In this document: one piece after another, positions 23,007 through 36,287 of the stretch
Layout of the letters: each line of letters opens with the position of its first letter
Numbering within the stretch: the stretch's first letter is position 1
Assembly: GCA_036971715.1 (NCBI GenBank)
Contig: JAVHJL010000006.1
Location: 1,798,001 to 1,862,000 of the forward strand
Direction: 5' to 3'
DNA: 64,000 bases
Source of the DNA: Arthrobotrys musiformis
Lineage: Eukaryota > Ascomycota > Orbiliomycetes > Orbiliales > Orbiliaceae
The notes under the pieces: model-generated
Told to the model about the DNA's origin: nothing
What the model saw: only the letters and a program-made list of their open reading frames with translations
Database searches by the model: none
Position numbers and translations under genes: made by a program

Positions 23007-24509
23007 CTACTCTGCGTATTCCTTGTCAAAGCTGGAGAGCCGGTTGCTTTCCATCCAGTTACGTATTCTTTCGTAGACGGCGAATGTGACGGCCTATGAC
23101 ATAATAATTTAGCAACTTTTCCGTCTAGTATAGAGTGGGGAGTATGGTTTTATATACCTGACCGGGAGCGACACGCATCACTCGCGGAGTGATACCCTTG
23201 TAGAAGGCGGCGACACCTTCGTGCTTCCACATGTCGGCGGCGATGGAAGTTATACGTTTCCAAGCCGAGACTCCGGGTTCGGCGGCGGACTTTTGGAGAC
23301 GGGTCTTGATAGTATCGATTGGGGCGCTAGAAAAAATACGAATTAGATCGAACGTCGACACCGAGTAGATTTAAAGCTGAGTCTTACTTGGAGAAAGGAC
23401 CCATAGCACCAGACACCAAACCGAGGCACAAATGCTGGTAAGTCGGCAGCTCGGCTACATCCTGGACTTTCAAAGCATACTGCTTCATCTGGGTATACGC
23501 CGTGAAGTTGGCTATCATAGCAAAATCAGCAACTTCCTTCAGATACTCGATCGATCAAGGTCCTCCCTCGACATACCAGCTTGATTCGTCGCCTGTCTTA
23601 ATGCGGTCAAAGAAACACCTCTCCACAGCGCCGAAACACCCTCCTCCTTTAGCACGGTGAAAGCACAATGCGCCGCATTTCGATACTTCGGCACATCCAA
23701 CGGATCCGCCAGCGAATGTTGTTGGGCCTGTAATCTAATCTTCACGACTTCCATAGGTGTAACCACAGCCACAGCCTCGGTAGCTCCAGCCATAAGACCA
23801 GCTAAACCACTAATTAGTAACCTTCCCACCCAAACCACTATCTGAAAAAACCCCAATTGGCCGTGATAAATAACTCACAAAGGAAAATCCATTGCGCCGG
23901 CACCTTCCCAGTCTCCGGATTCGTGCCCCATCCCTTATAAATCTCAAACGACGAGAATCGGATCGCCATCTTTGGAACAATTCCCATCACAACGGCACCA
24001 AGACCCTTGTACAGACCCAATGGGGTCTCTCGCTTAACGATTTCGACACCGGTTTGGATGAAGCCGCGGGGTTTTACGCCGGGTGCTCTCCGTCTGCGGC
24101 TCAGCTGCATGCGCACCTATATTCATTTTTAAAAGTAAATATAAGTTTCCTAAATGTAAATTCTTTGCCAATTGGCCGCGCGCGTGGTGTTTTTATCGAA
24201 GTCCAGGTGGATTTTTTTTATTTACCTTGATGGTATCTGCCATGGTAGAAACGGTCCGCGGTTAGCTATACCCTACAACCTCGGAATATACAACATGAAG
24301 CTGCGTTGCTTGTTACTCACCGAGTGGATGACATGTCAAGGCCTCGCACAATCCAGCACCTCCACCGGCTATTGATTGACAAAAATAACGAGTTAGTAGG
24401 CAATTCAGTCGGAATTGAGATATTTTTCTGTAGTTTTCTGGCAAGGCGTACCAATCAAATGCACGGCGGTTGTAGCCTTCGGTCTATCGCCCTTTCCTTG
24501 TTTCGACAT
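23007..24509 (-). CDS. SFC1: mitochondrial succinate/fumarate antiporter
   Basis: Mitochondrial carrier family protein of the inner membrane, exchanging cytosolic succinate for matrix fumarate to support growth on acetate and other two-carbon sources. Several exons on the minus strand, ATG at 24509 (MSKQGKGDRPK), stop at 23007. Three Mito_carr repeats are visible with their signatures: HPLDTIKVRMQ, TPMEVVKIRLQAQ and APIDTIKTRLQ, each followed downstream by a GLYKGL / ALWRG / AFYKGI element. Further motifs are VMGIVPKMAIRFSSFE after repeat 1 and RVMRVAPGQ near the end. These match the SFC1/ACR1 subfamily better than the citrate or dicarboxylate carriers. About 320 residues, normal length. Introns are short; some alternative-frame extensions are just intron read-through. 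Confidence 0.88.
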
Positions 24510-25712
24510 TTTCGTTGGTTATTTGAAATGTATGATAACAACTTCAAAACTATTCCGTCGTGAACGACACCGAGAATGATGGGTTGGAAATTTGAAAAGA
24601 AAAAGGCGATATAACCCGCGCGAGAAACTCAGGCGATAAAATAGCTAACTTCGCAAACCGGCAGAAGGGAAGAAGACAAAATCTTTTCTAAAAAGAGGAA
24701 GAGATTAGATCGAAAGGGAAGAAGAGAAAAGGAAGAAGGGAGAGATGGAAAGATCCGTCGACGACCTTATGGTTATCAATAACTTTAAAACTCCCTTGGG
24801 GGGCCAGAGCATGGCTATTAAGCTACTTCGGCACAACCTAGCACGTGGAAAATTTTTATATCATAGCAGAGAGCTATTTCAATTTCACTACGCCATCAGG
24901 GCTCCCTTACGAAATATTCCGATGCAGGAGTGCTTTTTCGCAAGCTTGCGAATCCGCGTAGCAGCACTCCAAAAAAAAAATGGCTGCTCTCCCAAGCCGG
25001 CCGGCAAAGTACCGAGGAAGAAAGGGCGCATTGCCATGCGACACCTATTCGGTCAGGCCTCATTTTCTTCCCTTTTCTTGAAAATCGTGTGTCATAACCG
25101 CCTGGGGAGCGCGATGGTCAGTAGGCAAAGGACGAATGGACCAGTTGCCGTTTTGTCCCAAGAGCGATTCCCTAGCCGAAGCCGGAAATGCGGAGGGGAG
25201 TATCTGGCACCAAAACCCCATCATTCTTGCATCCCTCGACCCCGGAGACAAGGGCTGATTGATTTGCCCTCACATGTGCCTGATAAGCTTATTCGTGGTC
25301 GCTGGGTTCCAGCCCAAGCCCAGCTTTTTGGGTTTGTTTCTGCTCGAAAAGGCTTTGGAAGACACATGTGAAAGTTCCGATGGTTGTCAGTTGGGTTGGC
25401 CTGTGGTAACCGAACTGCCACCAGGTTGATGTCATACAGCCGGCGATGGTCCGAAAAAACATGCCCCGCAACACAATGGACGGGTTCCTTTGGCGGGGCA
25501 AGCTAACGAGCAGCTAAGCAGCTGGAGCTTGGCTATGGCTTGATAGTATCATATCAGTCTCGGAGCAAACAATATCGTCAGGGAAAAGGCATCCAATTTA
25601 TTCATTTTTTGTTTTTTGTTTTTGCTCTATTGCATTGACCCTCGCTTATCTCGATATTAATCAGTTACAAAAGTGCACCCGGGCGGCTTGCAGATACCGG
25701 TACGTATACCTC
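24510..25712. other. intergenic region between SFC1 and twinfilin
   Basis: Promoter side of SFC1 and 3' flank of twinfilin. A nested palindrome lies at 24927-24970 (listed separately). A 208-codon + strand frame at 24745-25371 has no recognisable domain and a composition like non-coding DNA, so I do not call it a gene. Confidence 0.5.
24927..24970. repeat. nested inverted repeats (potential cruciform)
   Basis: An outer pair GGAGTGCT (24927-24934) and AGCACTCC (24963-24970) encloses a perfect 16-bp palindrome TTCGCAAGCTTGCGAA (24937-24952). It is followed by a run of about ten A residues. Read directly from the sequence; its role is unknown. Confidence 0.85.
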
Positions 25713-27108
25713 CTACTTTCTTCCGGGACGCTTTGGTCGCTGGAAGGCTTGCTTTTGCTCGACCTTGGGCTGGAACTCTTCCGCCAGCTGTTGTTCCGAA
25801 ATATCTGGGTCCCCGGATTCCAACTTTTTGGCAATCGTAAGTCCGGCATCCCTTTCTGCGATAGCTAAGACCGATGATCGGCTGGATGCATACAACATGC
25901 GCTCCTTGATTTTGCTGCTCGGTGGGCAGGTATATATGAATACTGCAGGTGAAGTTACATTATATCAGATTAGCGCCGGAACGTCAATACCTTTTTCCTG
26001 AGACTGACCTGATACTTACCGATTGGATTTGGTGGAACCCCAGGGTATTTATCTGTTATTGATTAATTCATGTTTTATCGTTAGCTCCGAGAGTTAAGCT
26101 TTCTTATCATTGGAGAAATCACTCACGGCTGAAGTTGAAAAAGGAGAACCGAGGGGAGGTATTCGGAATGGCCGCGATCAAGTCGTGCGCGGTTGATGTC
26201 GACTCATCAGCGAGTTCAATAATCTCCCTTTCGATGTCAAGCATCTAGGTAGTTAATCTTATCAGCACCGCTGCACAATATTAAGCTTAAAAGTGGGAAC
26301 CGAGAAACATACCAACTGGACCAAGCCGTTCGGATTATTCGGGAGGCGTCGGAGGGCATCCAGAGCCGCATCACTCACGGGGAAAGATACGCTGCCGCTG
26401 ACATGGGACGCACGGGCGGTAGTACCCCTCGATGCCTCAGCTTCAGCCTCCTTTACACCCTTCAAAGCGATCTCTTCCTCCGTCAACGGTGCGGCTCTAA
26501 TCACAAATTAGCCTATAATCCCACTCCGTCCGATGAAATGATGTTATATTATATCCGTCCACATACTTGGCAACATGGGCATCGTGCTTCTTAAACCCTT
26601 CCACCGTAACTTCAGCCTTTGTAGTCGCGAATATGGACTCCGAGAAGTACTCTGTTCCAAGCTCTCTCGTAAATGTATTCCTTGTGCTCGCGAAGAGCAT
26701 TTTGCTCCGAACGTGGGCGTGATCGGGGACATATGTGAGGCAGATGAAGGGAGCCGGTCCGGAATCTCGTCTTCGGAGGATAATATAGGCTGGCTCGTTT
26801 TCCTTTAGGAGAGTATCGAGTTGTGGAAGGTCTTCCTCGAATGTACCCCGCCGTGGGATCGTGGCAATGGGTACGAGCTGTTCATTTGAAATTCCAGCGA
26901 TAATGCCTCTAACGCCGGTAGACGAGGTGAGGCTGGTGAACTGGTGGGTCAGTTCTTCGGAGGCTATTCTCGAGTAGAATGGTTAGTCGTCAACCAGACT
27001 ATAGAATTGAAGCTGACATGGCCCATGATATCATATAATATACAATATCCGAGCGAGCATGGCGCGAGGAGTAGACAGACCAAGGATGCCAGACGTTAGG
27101 GAAGACAT
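25713..27108 (-). CDS. TWF1: twinfilin, actin-monomer-binding protein
   Basis: Two ADF-homology domains; sequesters ADP-actin monomers and binds capping protein at actin patches. About 330 residues over at least six exons. ATG at 27108 (MSSLTSGI), first intron with a GTCTGT donor joining to ASEELTHQF. Domain 1 shows AYIILRRRDSGPAPFICLTY, VPDHAHVRSKMLFASTR and ELGTEYFSESIFATT. The linker carries APLTEEEIALKGVKEAEAEA, typical of fungal twinfilins. Domain 2 shows FPVSDAALDALRRL, NGLVQL, HKYPGVPPNPI and FIYTCPPSSKIKERMLYASS. The basic tail QAFQRPKRPGRK matches the capping-protein/phosphoinositide-binding tail. The exons join in frame at every junction I checked. It is divergent from mL46. Confidence 0.92.
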
Positions 27109-28226
27109 GTTTTAATTCGTATACTCGAATCCGTCTATAACGAGGACGCCGGTACTCTAGTAAGGACAAAATAGGTGTCTACTTTTGTATAGCTCCCTAA
27201 GCTGAAGGAAGGATCGAAGCTGTTGTATTTGCCTGAATATCGGCATTACGAGGGCATTGACAAGGGAGCTGCCACGACGGCGCGGAGTGGAGCTTTGGAC
27301 GTGAGACCGACCCGCAAACACAACGCAGCCGTCACGCCAGGCGACGTTGCATGGAGCCGTCAACCCTGACCATCCTGACCATAGATAGTGCAGCCAGTCG
27401 AAGGAGCCTCGAGTGGATCACAACATCGACATCTACGGATGTTATATCGAGTGTCTACGAATCACACTGCTATAACACAGGTTCAAACAGAACCAATACG
27501 TCCATGGGGATCACGGAAACCCAGACTTTCATAGCCACAAGAAGAATCAATCGATCAGAATTTTACGAAGTATGTATGCAATATATATCTAACCCAGTCC
27601 TGAGGGGAGGAATTTCTTCCTCCAAATAGACGGTGCTAGCGAATCATGCAAATAAACAAAAATAGTTCTCGCTCTGAGCACCATATAATGACCAACGGGA
27701 GAAGTGGAGGCGCTTCGTCCAGAACAAATGGACTACTATCGATATAAACATCATCGTTATATCCTTCAGTTGGTGATAAGGGAAGGTGCCTGAGGAGAGA
27801 AGAAGAAGAAGAAGAGAAGAAGAGAAAAAAGTTGAAGCGAAGCGCAAATTTATGTGTTTCTGCGAAAATTTGTGGTCACGTGCACGCTAACGGGCCTGCC
27901 AAAACTTTTTCAGAACCCAACTTCGCGAAAAACACATTTCGGATAAGTTTCGAATCAACGTCTACGGTTTTCCGACTGGGGTGATATAAAAACGGGATAT
28001 CGGAGGGTCCTGGAGGGAGAACTGTTACTTGCTGTGGATTTGGGTTCATCAGCATGGTAGGAGATAATTGCAATTGATAGGCTGCTGCTCGAGGACGACG
28101 CTGACTTTTACCACCCACTTCCAGATAACACCCATCCAATCATAGACCCATATCGATATAAAGTCCAATTTATATTTTGAAAATTCAACTGGAGAGTACC
28201 CGGGAAACCGTTATATTCTACCAGTC
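27109..28226. other. divergent promoter region between twinfilin and mL46
   Basis: The two genes face away from each other with about 1.1 kb between them. It contains an AAG-type microsatellite at 27799-27830 and a CACGTG core at about 27875, about 350 bp upstream of mL46. CACGTG is an E-box type site, but its use here is inference. No gene recognised. Confidence 0.5.
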
Positions 28227-29329
28227 ATGATGGAATCGCTGTGCCGTCGGTGCTTCACCCGCATCGCATCCCAGTCCAGAAGATCCTTTGCTTCGATAGC
28301 GACAACCTCTTCAACGGGAGCTACCCCGGCTGAATCTCTAGCTGAACCTCTCATCGAGTCAGAAGCACCCGAGGAACCTGCTTCATACGATGATTTCCTT
28401 CCCGACTACAGAAGGCCGGCATCGTCCTTCCAATTGGCAGCATCTACAGTCATCTCTCGTGCCCCGATCCTCACTAGAGAGCTCACAGCTTTCGAAAAGG
28501 AATTCTACTTTTACCAGCGACGTTTGGACAAGCGTTTAGTCAAGCCATTCGTTCGAAATTTCTACTTCAAACCCGGAACTCTGGCCTACGATGAATGGAG
28601 GAGGAAAAGACTCGGTATGAAGGTTTACAATCCGTATGGCGAGGGACACTGGAAGGATGAGCTACGATATGGAGATGGCCCGCAAGATGATGAGAACATG
28701 GACTATGATTCTTTGGTCCAATACACCGTTTCTGGGGAGGATATCAGTGCCAGTGATACCGAGGAAGAGATCGCGGCCAAGAAACTCATGACGAAGCCTT
28801 TACCGCGAGAGACGGAGGCCGATTTGAAGAACGATACTAGGAGCTTGAACAGGAAGCTCTCGCGAACACTGTACTTGCTTGTCAAGCGTGGGGACCGGGA
28901 AAATAATACTTGGAAATTCCCACAAGCGAATATCGAAGGACGGCAAAATCTGAAGCAGGTATGCATAGCTCCTTGATAATAGCGCCTAAACTCTTCGAGA
29001 TACCGAAATATCTAACTAGAAGGAAATAGACCGCGGAGGGTATTCTGACAGGCTCGTGTGGCCGTGATATGAATTATTGGATGGTCGGAAACGTTCCCAT
29101 TGGGTACTACGACTACCAGCTTCCCGACGGGAAGACAAAGGGTGAGAACGGCGAATGGACCGGGAAGAAGGTGTTTTTCATGAAGGCACGAATTTTTGCG
29201 GGGCGGCCAAAATTGCTAGGTAACAAGGCCAATATCGCAGATTACCAGTGGCTTACCAAAGAGGAGATTGAAGGAGTGGTCGAGAAGGACTACTGGAAGG
29301 CTATCAGGCGCATGTTGGTGACCAGGTAG
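28227..29329 (+). CDS. MRPL17: mitochondrial large-subunit ribosomal protein mL46
   Basis: Component of the 54S/39S mitoribosomal large subunit, with a Nudix-like fold. Two exons with an intron at about 28959-29030. ATG at 28227 (a second ATG follows directly). The N-terminus (MESLCRRCFTRIASQSRRSF) is a strong mitochondrial presequence. Diagnostic segments: ILTRELTAFEKEFYFYQRRL, RTLYLLVKRGDRENNTWKFP, and after the intron TAEGILTGSCGRDMNYWMVG, KKVFFMKARIFAG and DYQWLTKEEIEGVV. About 345 residues, in line with fungal homologues. The Nudix catalytic box is not conserved, as expected for this structural protein. Confidence 0.9.
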
Positions 29330-31405
29330 TTACTTGCTTAGTTAACCGTCGGGGCGGTATTATAAAACCGCTCGAGGTGCCTTGGTGGACGCCTTCTTTA
29401 TTAAATATTCCGCTTGTATATAAGTAGTCAGCCATATCTCGACGGACCGGCTTACATTACGTAGGCTTTCTGATTGAGATATGATTGTTGTAATTATACC
29501 GAATTGATACACCGTGTACATACATATATCCGCATGTATAAAAGTATCAAGGTTTTGAGAGTAGTTATAAAAACTGCGGCATGCACTCAAGGCCCCCCTC
29601 TTCTAGGACAGTAAAATAAGATAACCCACCGCCTGCGAATACCAATATTGAAGATATCCAATCTAAATGCCTCTTTGCGAGGCACGAAGTGGGTATTTTT
29701 CTGTGGGTAAAGATTCAGCCGATTCTTGGCTTGTTCTAGAGGGGCCAAGCTTCGGTCCTTGGCGGACGTCTACGGGCCTAAAAATAGCCACGAAAGGAAC
29801 GTTGATTTGATATTTGGGACCAGCATTGCATCGCGGGAGATGGCAAAGTTCGAGGGTCAACTGCGGCTGTGCAGCTAAGCTGTTCCTTTTATGTATGTAC
29901 TTACATACGTTCGGGAAGGACGGAAAGCAGAAACATTGCGCAGAAGTTAAGCCATCGATTCGAATCGATTCGAGTCGCGCCCTCGGCTGGAAGTATCTCA
30001 AGATGACCTCTCTCTTTTCCTCTCTCGCTCCCTCTCCTGCGGTATAATAACCTAACCTAACCTAACTTCCTCAAATGTTAGCAGCTATAAGGGGTACACA
30101 ACAATAATAACATAACAAGGGCCTTGTCGGTCGGGTCAATAGGGAATTTTGACGTGAAGTGCAGGGCAGGCAGGAGCTTAACTTGCTGGGATTGACATGG
30201 ATTGAAATCTCTGACGCTGTTTCGAGGTTGGCTTGACCCTTAATCTACCTGAACAGCTTCTTCTTCTTCTTCGTGTTCTTCTTCTGCAGGGCAGCGTCGT
30301 CACCCCTGTTTACGTAGTACTGCGGCGGAGGCCATTGCATGCATCTCCACTCCCAAGTTAACCCTCTTTTTCCTGCTTGATTTTCTTTTATTTTCTTGAT
30401 TTTTGTAATTTCTATATGTGATATGAAGTTAGTTAGCATAGCTTGATCGTGAGGCCATAGACATGTTATCTATCACCAGGTATCCGGGCTACATACATAC
30501 ATTCCGTGCCTGCTGCAGGTGAACTAAAAGTAAAACACCATACAAAAAAGTAAATTTCTGCCCTGTCTGAATCCGCCTTCGAGTCCTGGCTGTCTGGGTA
30601 GTCCGTCCTGCAGGAGCAACGGCCCTTTTCTGGTTTGGCGTAAGCAGGAACCAGTCCCAGAGCTGGTCCCAAAGCTGGTGCTGCTGCTGCTGGTGTGTGG
30701 TGCTGACAGCCCTTTTCAGCCCTCAAGTCAACTTGTCAAACTCCGTCCTTTAACTACGAAACCAACCGCAACTTCAACCCCCCAATATCATTATCATCAT
30801 CGTCATCATCACCATCATATTCTCCTCATCACCGTCAGCACGAGCATCTCCCAACCTCGCTGCTTTTGATGCCCGTTACCCTTCGAAGAAAGATCCTGTC
30901 CTGTCACGACTTCATCTTCTCGGAACCTCCCATGTCACGTCACTAACTTATTGGCACTCCTGCTACCGTTACCAGTACTCCATCGTCATTCCTTTTTAGC
31001 AAACGCCCCCCATTGGCGACAGGCGAGATAGCTTCCTAGGGCCACCACCTCTTCACCGCCTACGACACAGCATTCCTACCTTGGAGTTCCAACTACCTCT
31101 TCCCGGATCCGTGTCGATAACAGCCTGCCGTCTACCGTGCGTCTCCTCGACGAATCAATTTCCTTGGATTATCCACCTGCTTCCGCTGTTGACAGACGTT
31201 TCTCCGTAGCTTTCTGCTAGCATCTACCCGTACAGCAACTCAACCCGACCAACCGAACACTACGGCAAGCCCTACCAGCTCTCGCATTCCACTTTTTTTT
31301 TCGCTCCACACTTGGTCTATATTTTTCTAGCTTTCTACATAGACGTTCTTCTGGTTTTGGGGTTTCTGGCTCCCGAAGACGGGTGTTGAGCTATAGCTGC
31401 GCATC
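29330..31405. other. intergenic region and long 5' leader of DRS2
   Basis: About 2 kb without a recognised gene. It includes a short CCTAAC triplet run at about 30047-30066, a CTTCTTCTT stretch near 30255, and a C-rich, ATG-poor leader from about 30680 to 31405 containing a CATCAT microsatellite (30793-30825). The last part looks like the promoter and 5' UTR of DRS2. Confidence 0.55.
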
Positions 31406-34400
31406 ATGGCGCACCAGCCAAACCATCCGTCGCTTCTGGATTTCGACGAAGATGAAAGGACATATGGCAATCCAGGCCGACCGCCTCCGATATCTGACGC
31501 TCAATATATAGCCACCCACAACATCCAAGATGATGATATCTACGCTCCGAGTAACACTGCATCTGGGTATTCGCAGCCTGGATTTTCGTCGCAGCCACAG
31601 CAGCAGCAGCAGCAGCAGCCTGGCTACGACCAACGTCCACCCCAGCTAGGGCAGCATCGCACTTTCTCCCAGACATCCGGCCTTCAGAATTACGAACGTT
31701 ATTATGACGAATCGATACTTCCGGACGATGAATCGACAGCAGAATTCCACTATGGTGCCCACGAAAGTAATAACAAAGGCCAGAAACGTAATAGAAATAG
31801 CGTCCTGAGTATGGGAGGTGGCATTATGGGTAGGGTAAAAACAGCAATAGGGATGGGCCCCCAGTACAGCGAAATGGATTTACCTCTTACCGAGAGGGGC
31901 CAGACTGCTGCTGGGGGTTCATCTGGAGGTGGGGGACAACCACCAAAGAAGAGCGACAGTGGTGGTAAGTTCAAGTTCGGCTTTGGTAAGACCAAGGTCG
32001 ACCCTTCGACATTAGGCCCACGTATGATCCATATCAACAACCCGCCCGCAAATGCCCTCAATAAGTTCGTCGATAATCATGTCTCGACTGCCAAGTACAA
32101 TATCGCTACATTCCTTCCTAAATTTTTATACGAACAATTCTCGAAATATGCCAACTTGTTCTTCTTGTTTACCGCCATCATGCAGCAAATTCCCAATATC
32201 TCTCCAACCAACAGATACACAACTATCGTCCCATTAATCCTTGTGCTTATAGTATCAGCGGTGAAGGAATTAGTCGAGGACTTTAAGAGACGGAACCAAG
32301 ATAGAGAACTCAATCAGTCGAAAACCCGGGTACTACATGGATCAAATTTCGAAGACACAAAATGGTTAGATGTGAAGGTTGGAGATATTGTGCGAGTTGA
32401 ATCTGAGGAACCTTTCCCGGCCGATTTGGTACTTCTCGCATCTTCTGAACCGGAAGGGTTGTGTTATATCGAAACGGCCAACTTGGATGGAGAAACCAAC
32501 TTGAAGATCAAGCAGGCGATCCCGGAGACTTCGCACCTCGTTAGCCCCGGCGAGTTGAGTAGATTGTCAGGAAAAGTCAAGTCGGAGCAGCCGAACAGCA
32601 GCTTGTACACCTACGAAGCCACAATCACGATGTCTATGGGAGGAGCCGAGAAAGAGTACCCCCTGAGCCCCGAGCAACTTCTCCTGAGAGGTGCGACCTT
32701 GAGAAATACACCTTGGATTCATGGTATCGTTGTGTTCACTGGTCACGAAACTAAGCTTATGAGGAACGCCACCGCGACTCCAATCAAGCGAACCAACGTG
32801 GAACGCCTCCTCAACAAGCAGATTCTTATGCTGGTTGGTATCCTGTTGGTTTTATCTCTCGTTTCCTCGGCCGGTGATGTCATCAAGCTCGCTACCCAGT
32901 TGGATCAGGTTTCTTATCTTTATCTCGAGAATATTGGACTTGTCTCCCAGTTTTTCAAGGATATCCTGACATATTGGGTCTTATATTCCAATCTTGTGCC
33001 CATCTCGTAAGTCGACTCGATAATTTTCTTGGTTGTTAAATTACTAATAGTATGTCTAGCCTTTTCGTGACTGTTGAGTTAGTGAAATATTTCCAGGCTT
33101 TCCTCATCAACTCGGATCTTGATATCTACTATGCGGAGACAGATACTCCAGCGGTTTGCAGAACCTCGAGTTTGGTTGAAGAGCTTGGTCAAATCGAATA
33201 CATCTTTTCCGACAAAACAGGTACACTCACTTGTAACCAGATGGAGTTCCGACAATGTTCAATTGCTGGTGTCTGCTATGGTGACGAGGTTCCCGAAGAT
33301 AAACGTGCAACTGTGCAGGATGGTGTTGAAGTCGGCGTCCATGATTTTAAGCGACTGAAGGAGAACCTAATCAGTCACCCCACCCGCGAAATTATGCATC
33401 ACTTCTTGGTTCTATTGGGCGTCTGTCACACCGTTATTCCGGAGCAAAATGATGAGAAGCCCACGGAAATCAAGTACCAAGCCGCCTCGCCGGATGAAGG
33501 AGCCTTGGTCGAGGGTGCTGTGCAGTTGGGATACCAATTCGTTGCTCGAAAACCTCGCTCTGTCACAATTTCTGTCAACGGAAGATTGGAAGAATACGAA
33601 CTACTTAATGTCTGCGAATTCAATTCCACAAGAAAGAGGATGTCTACAATCTTCCGCTGTCCTGATGGGAAAATCAGAATCTACACCAAGGGAGCCGATA
33701 CCGTTATTCTGGAACGTTTAGCAAAGGACAACCCGACTGTTGATGTTACTTTGACCCATTTGGAAGATTATGCTACCGACGGTCTCCGAACTTTATGTCT
33801 TGCCATGCGTGAGATTCCTGAATCCGAATATCAACAATGGGCTAAAATTTTCGAAAAGGCGGCTACTACTATCAACAACCGTGGAGAGGAACTCGACAAA
33901 GCTGCCGAACTCATTGAAACGGAACTGTTTTTGCTTGGTGCTACTGCTATTGAAGATAGGCTTCAGGACGGTGTGCCGGAGACGATCCACACCCTCCAAA
34001 CCGCTGGTATCAAAGTCTGGGTCTTGACAGGTGATCGACAGGAAACCGCTATCAACATTGGAATGAGTTGCAAACTTATTAGCGAAGACATGACACTTAT
34101 CATCATCAACGAGGAAAGCTTCGAATCCACCCGAGAGAATCTTAATAAGAAGCTCGCGGCTATACGGAGCCAGAAGGATGCTAGTTTGGAAATTGAAACT
34201 CTTGCTTTGGTTATTGATGGACGTTCTCTTACGTATGCCTTAGAGAAGGAGCTTGAAAAGACGTTCCTTGACATCGCTGTCATGTGTAAAGCTGTTATCT
34301 GTTGGTACGTATTGTTGGATAACTAACAAGTTACATTCGAAGGTTATACTAACATATAGGTGTTTTAGTCGTGTATCCCCCCTGCAAAAAGCTCTTGTTG

Positions 34401-35827
34401 TGAAACTCGTGAAGAAGCACCTGAAGGCAATTCTTCTCGCCATTGGTGACGGTGCCAATGATGTTTCCATGATCCAAGCCGCCCATGTTGGTGTTGGTAT
34501 CAGTGGTGTTGAAGGTCTCCAGGCCGCACGAAGTGCCGACGTCTCGATTGGTCAATTCAGATACTTGAGGAAACTACTGCTTGTTCACGGCGCATGGAGT
34601 TACTCCCGTATTAGTCGTGTCATTTTGTATTCCTTCTACAAGAACATTACCCTATTCATGACACAGTTTTGGGTAAGTCTGGTGGTTTGGCATACATTTC
34701 GCTTACATCATCAATGCTAACTAAACCCTGTAGTATACTTTCAGGAATCGATTCTCCGGTCAGGTCATCTACGAATCATGGACGCTCTCGTTCTACAACG
34801 TGCTGTTCACTGTATTGCCGCCGCTTGCGATGGGTATTTTCGATCAGTTCCTTAGTGCAAGGCTGCTTGACAGGTACCCTCAAATGTACCAACTGGGCCA
34901 AAAAGGATATTTCGTATGTTCTCGAAGATCCTCATTTAAAAAAAGAAATGGTCAGGAACTAACACGATTCTAGTTCAAAATGAGCAGTTTCTGGTCATGG
35001 CTGGTTAACGGGTTTTACCATTCGTTGCTTTTGTATATCGTCTCTGAGTTTGTATTCCAATGGGATCTCCCGCAGAGCGATGGCAGAATCGCCGGTCATT
35101 GGGTCTGGGGTACGACAAATTATACTGCAGCGCTCGCCATTGCTCTTGGCAAAGCCGCGCTCATTACAAAGTCAGTCTACAAACAACTACATCATATACT
35201 GATCTCCATGCTAACATACGCCTAGTATTTGGACTAAATACCATGTTATCGCCATCCCTGGTTCCTTGTTGATCTGGTTGGCTTTCTTGCCAGCTTATGC
35301 TACCGTGGCGCCAATGCTTCACTTCTCAACTGAGTTCACTGGCATCATCGCCAGACTTTATACGTCGCCCGTTTTCTGGCTATTCGCATTTGTTATGGCC
35401 CCTCTCTGTCTTATCAGAGACTTTGCCTGGAAATAGTATGTTCCCTCATCTTACGCCATTTCTACGAAGGTGGTTTATAAACTAACTAGTGTTCCACTAT
35501 AGTGCGAAGCGAATGTACTTCCCCCAAACTTACCACTATGTCCAGGAGATTCAAAAATACAATATCCAAGATTACAGACCAAGGTTAGTCTCAACAATTC
35601 ATCAAATAGTGAATATGTTGAATACAGGCAGTGGCTGACGTCCCAAATACAGGATGGAGCAATTCCAGAAAGCCATTCGGAAGGTCCGACAAGTCCAGCG
35701 CATGCGCAAACAACGTGGTTATGCCTTTTCGCAGGCCGATGAGGGTCAATCCCGTTTGATTCAAGCTTACGATACAACGAAGGAGCGTGGCAAGTGGGGA
35801 GAAATGAAGAGTGTACGAAAGTCATGA
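31406..35827 (+). CDS. DRS2: P4-ATPase aminophospholipid flippase
   Basis: Trans-Golgi/endosomal flippase that moves phosphatidylserine and phosphatidylethanolamine to the cytosolic leaflet, working with a Cdc50 partner. About 1,330 residues in eight exons; introns of about 45-65 nt begin at 33007, about 34305, 34675, 34915, 35172, 35437 and 35585, and all join in frame. The cytosolic N-terminus is Gln/Pro-rich with a polyGln run near 31600. Landmarks: NKFVDNHVSTAKYN before the first membrane pair, DGETNLK (actuator loop), the phosphorylation site DKTGT (about residue 586), KGADTVI in the nucleotide domain, and GDGANDVSMIQ (about 975). The C-terminal tail (RPRMEQFQKAIRKVRQ, GYAFSQADEGQSRLIQAYDT) matches the autoinhibitory/PI4P-binding tail of Drs2. 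Confidence 0.96.
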
Positions 35828-36287
35828 TTGTCGTTTATCACAAGTTTTTGTAGTCTTCTTTTTTTTTTGACGGCCGCTGCTTCTCAATACAATTGCACCA
35901 ACCACCACCACCAACATTAAACTCTTTCTCTGATATTTCCTTCCCCCTCCCTCTCTTCCTCCCTCTTTCTTTCTGTTGTAGCTAAAAAAAACCTTCCATT
36001 GATCATTGTTGTCGTTTTTCCTTGACTCCCCAAAAGAATATCCTGTGTTTAGCTTACGGCGCATGAAACGATTCAGTCTTTTCCAGAAGTATCTAAAGTC
36101 AGAAGTTCCTAGTTAAATGTTAATTTGAAGAGCCGCATCGTGGTATAAATATAAACATCCGCATGCATCCATCAAAGACCTCGTGTCGAGGTCCTTAAGT
36201 GTGTTGCCGCTTGGTACCAACACCCCACACCTCACCCCGCGGTCACCCAAGTGAATCCCACCACGAGTGAAATCAACCTCATCCACG
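35828..36287. other. intergenic region between DRS2 and TIP41
   Basis: Tandem-oriented genes with about 460 bp between them. The stretch holds a T-run, a C/T-rich tract (35938-35975) and the TIP41 promoter. No gene seen. Confidence 0.5.

Noticed and set aside
24745..25371. 208-codon + strand open frame
   Set aside because: No domain, no splice context, mixed composition, overlaps other open frames on both strands and contains the nested palindrome. Probably chance.
30047..30066. CCTAA-type triplet run resembling an interstitial telomere repeat
   Set aside because: Only about three units and the unit is CCTAA, not the usual fungal CCCTAA; too short to mean anything.
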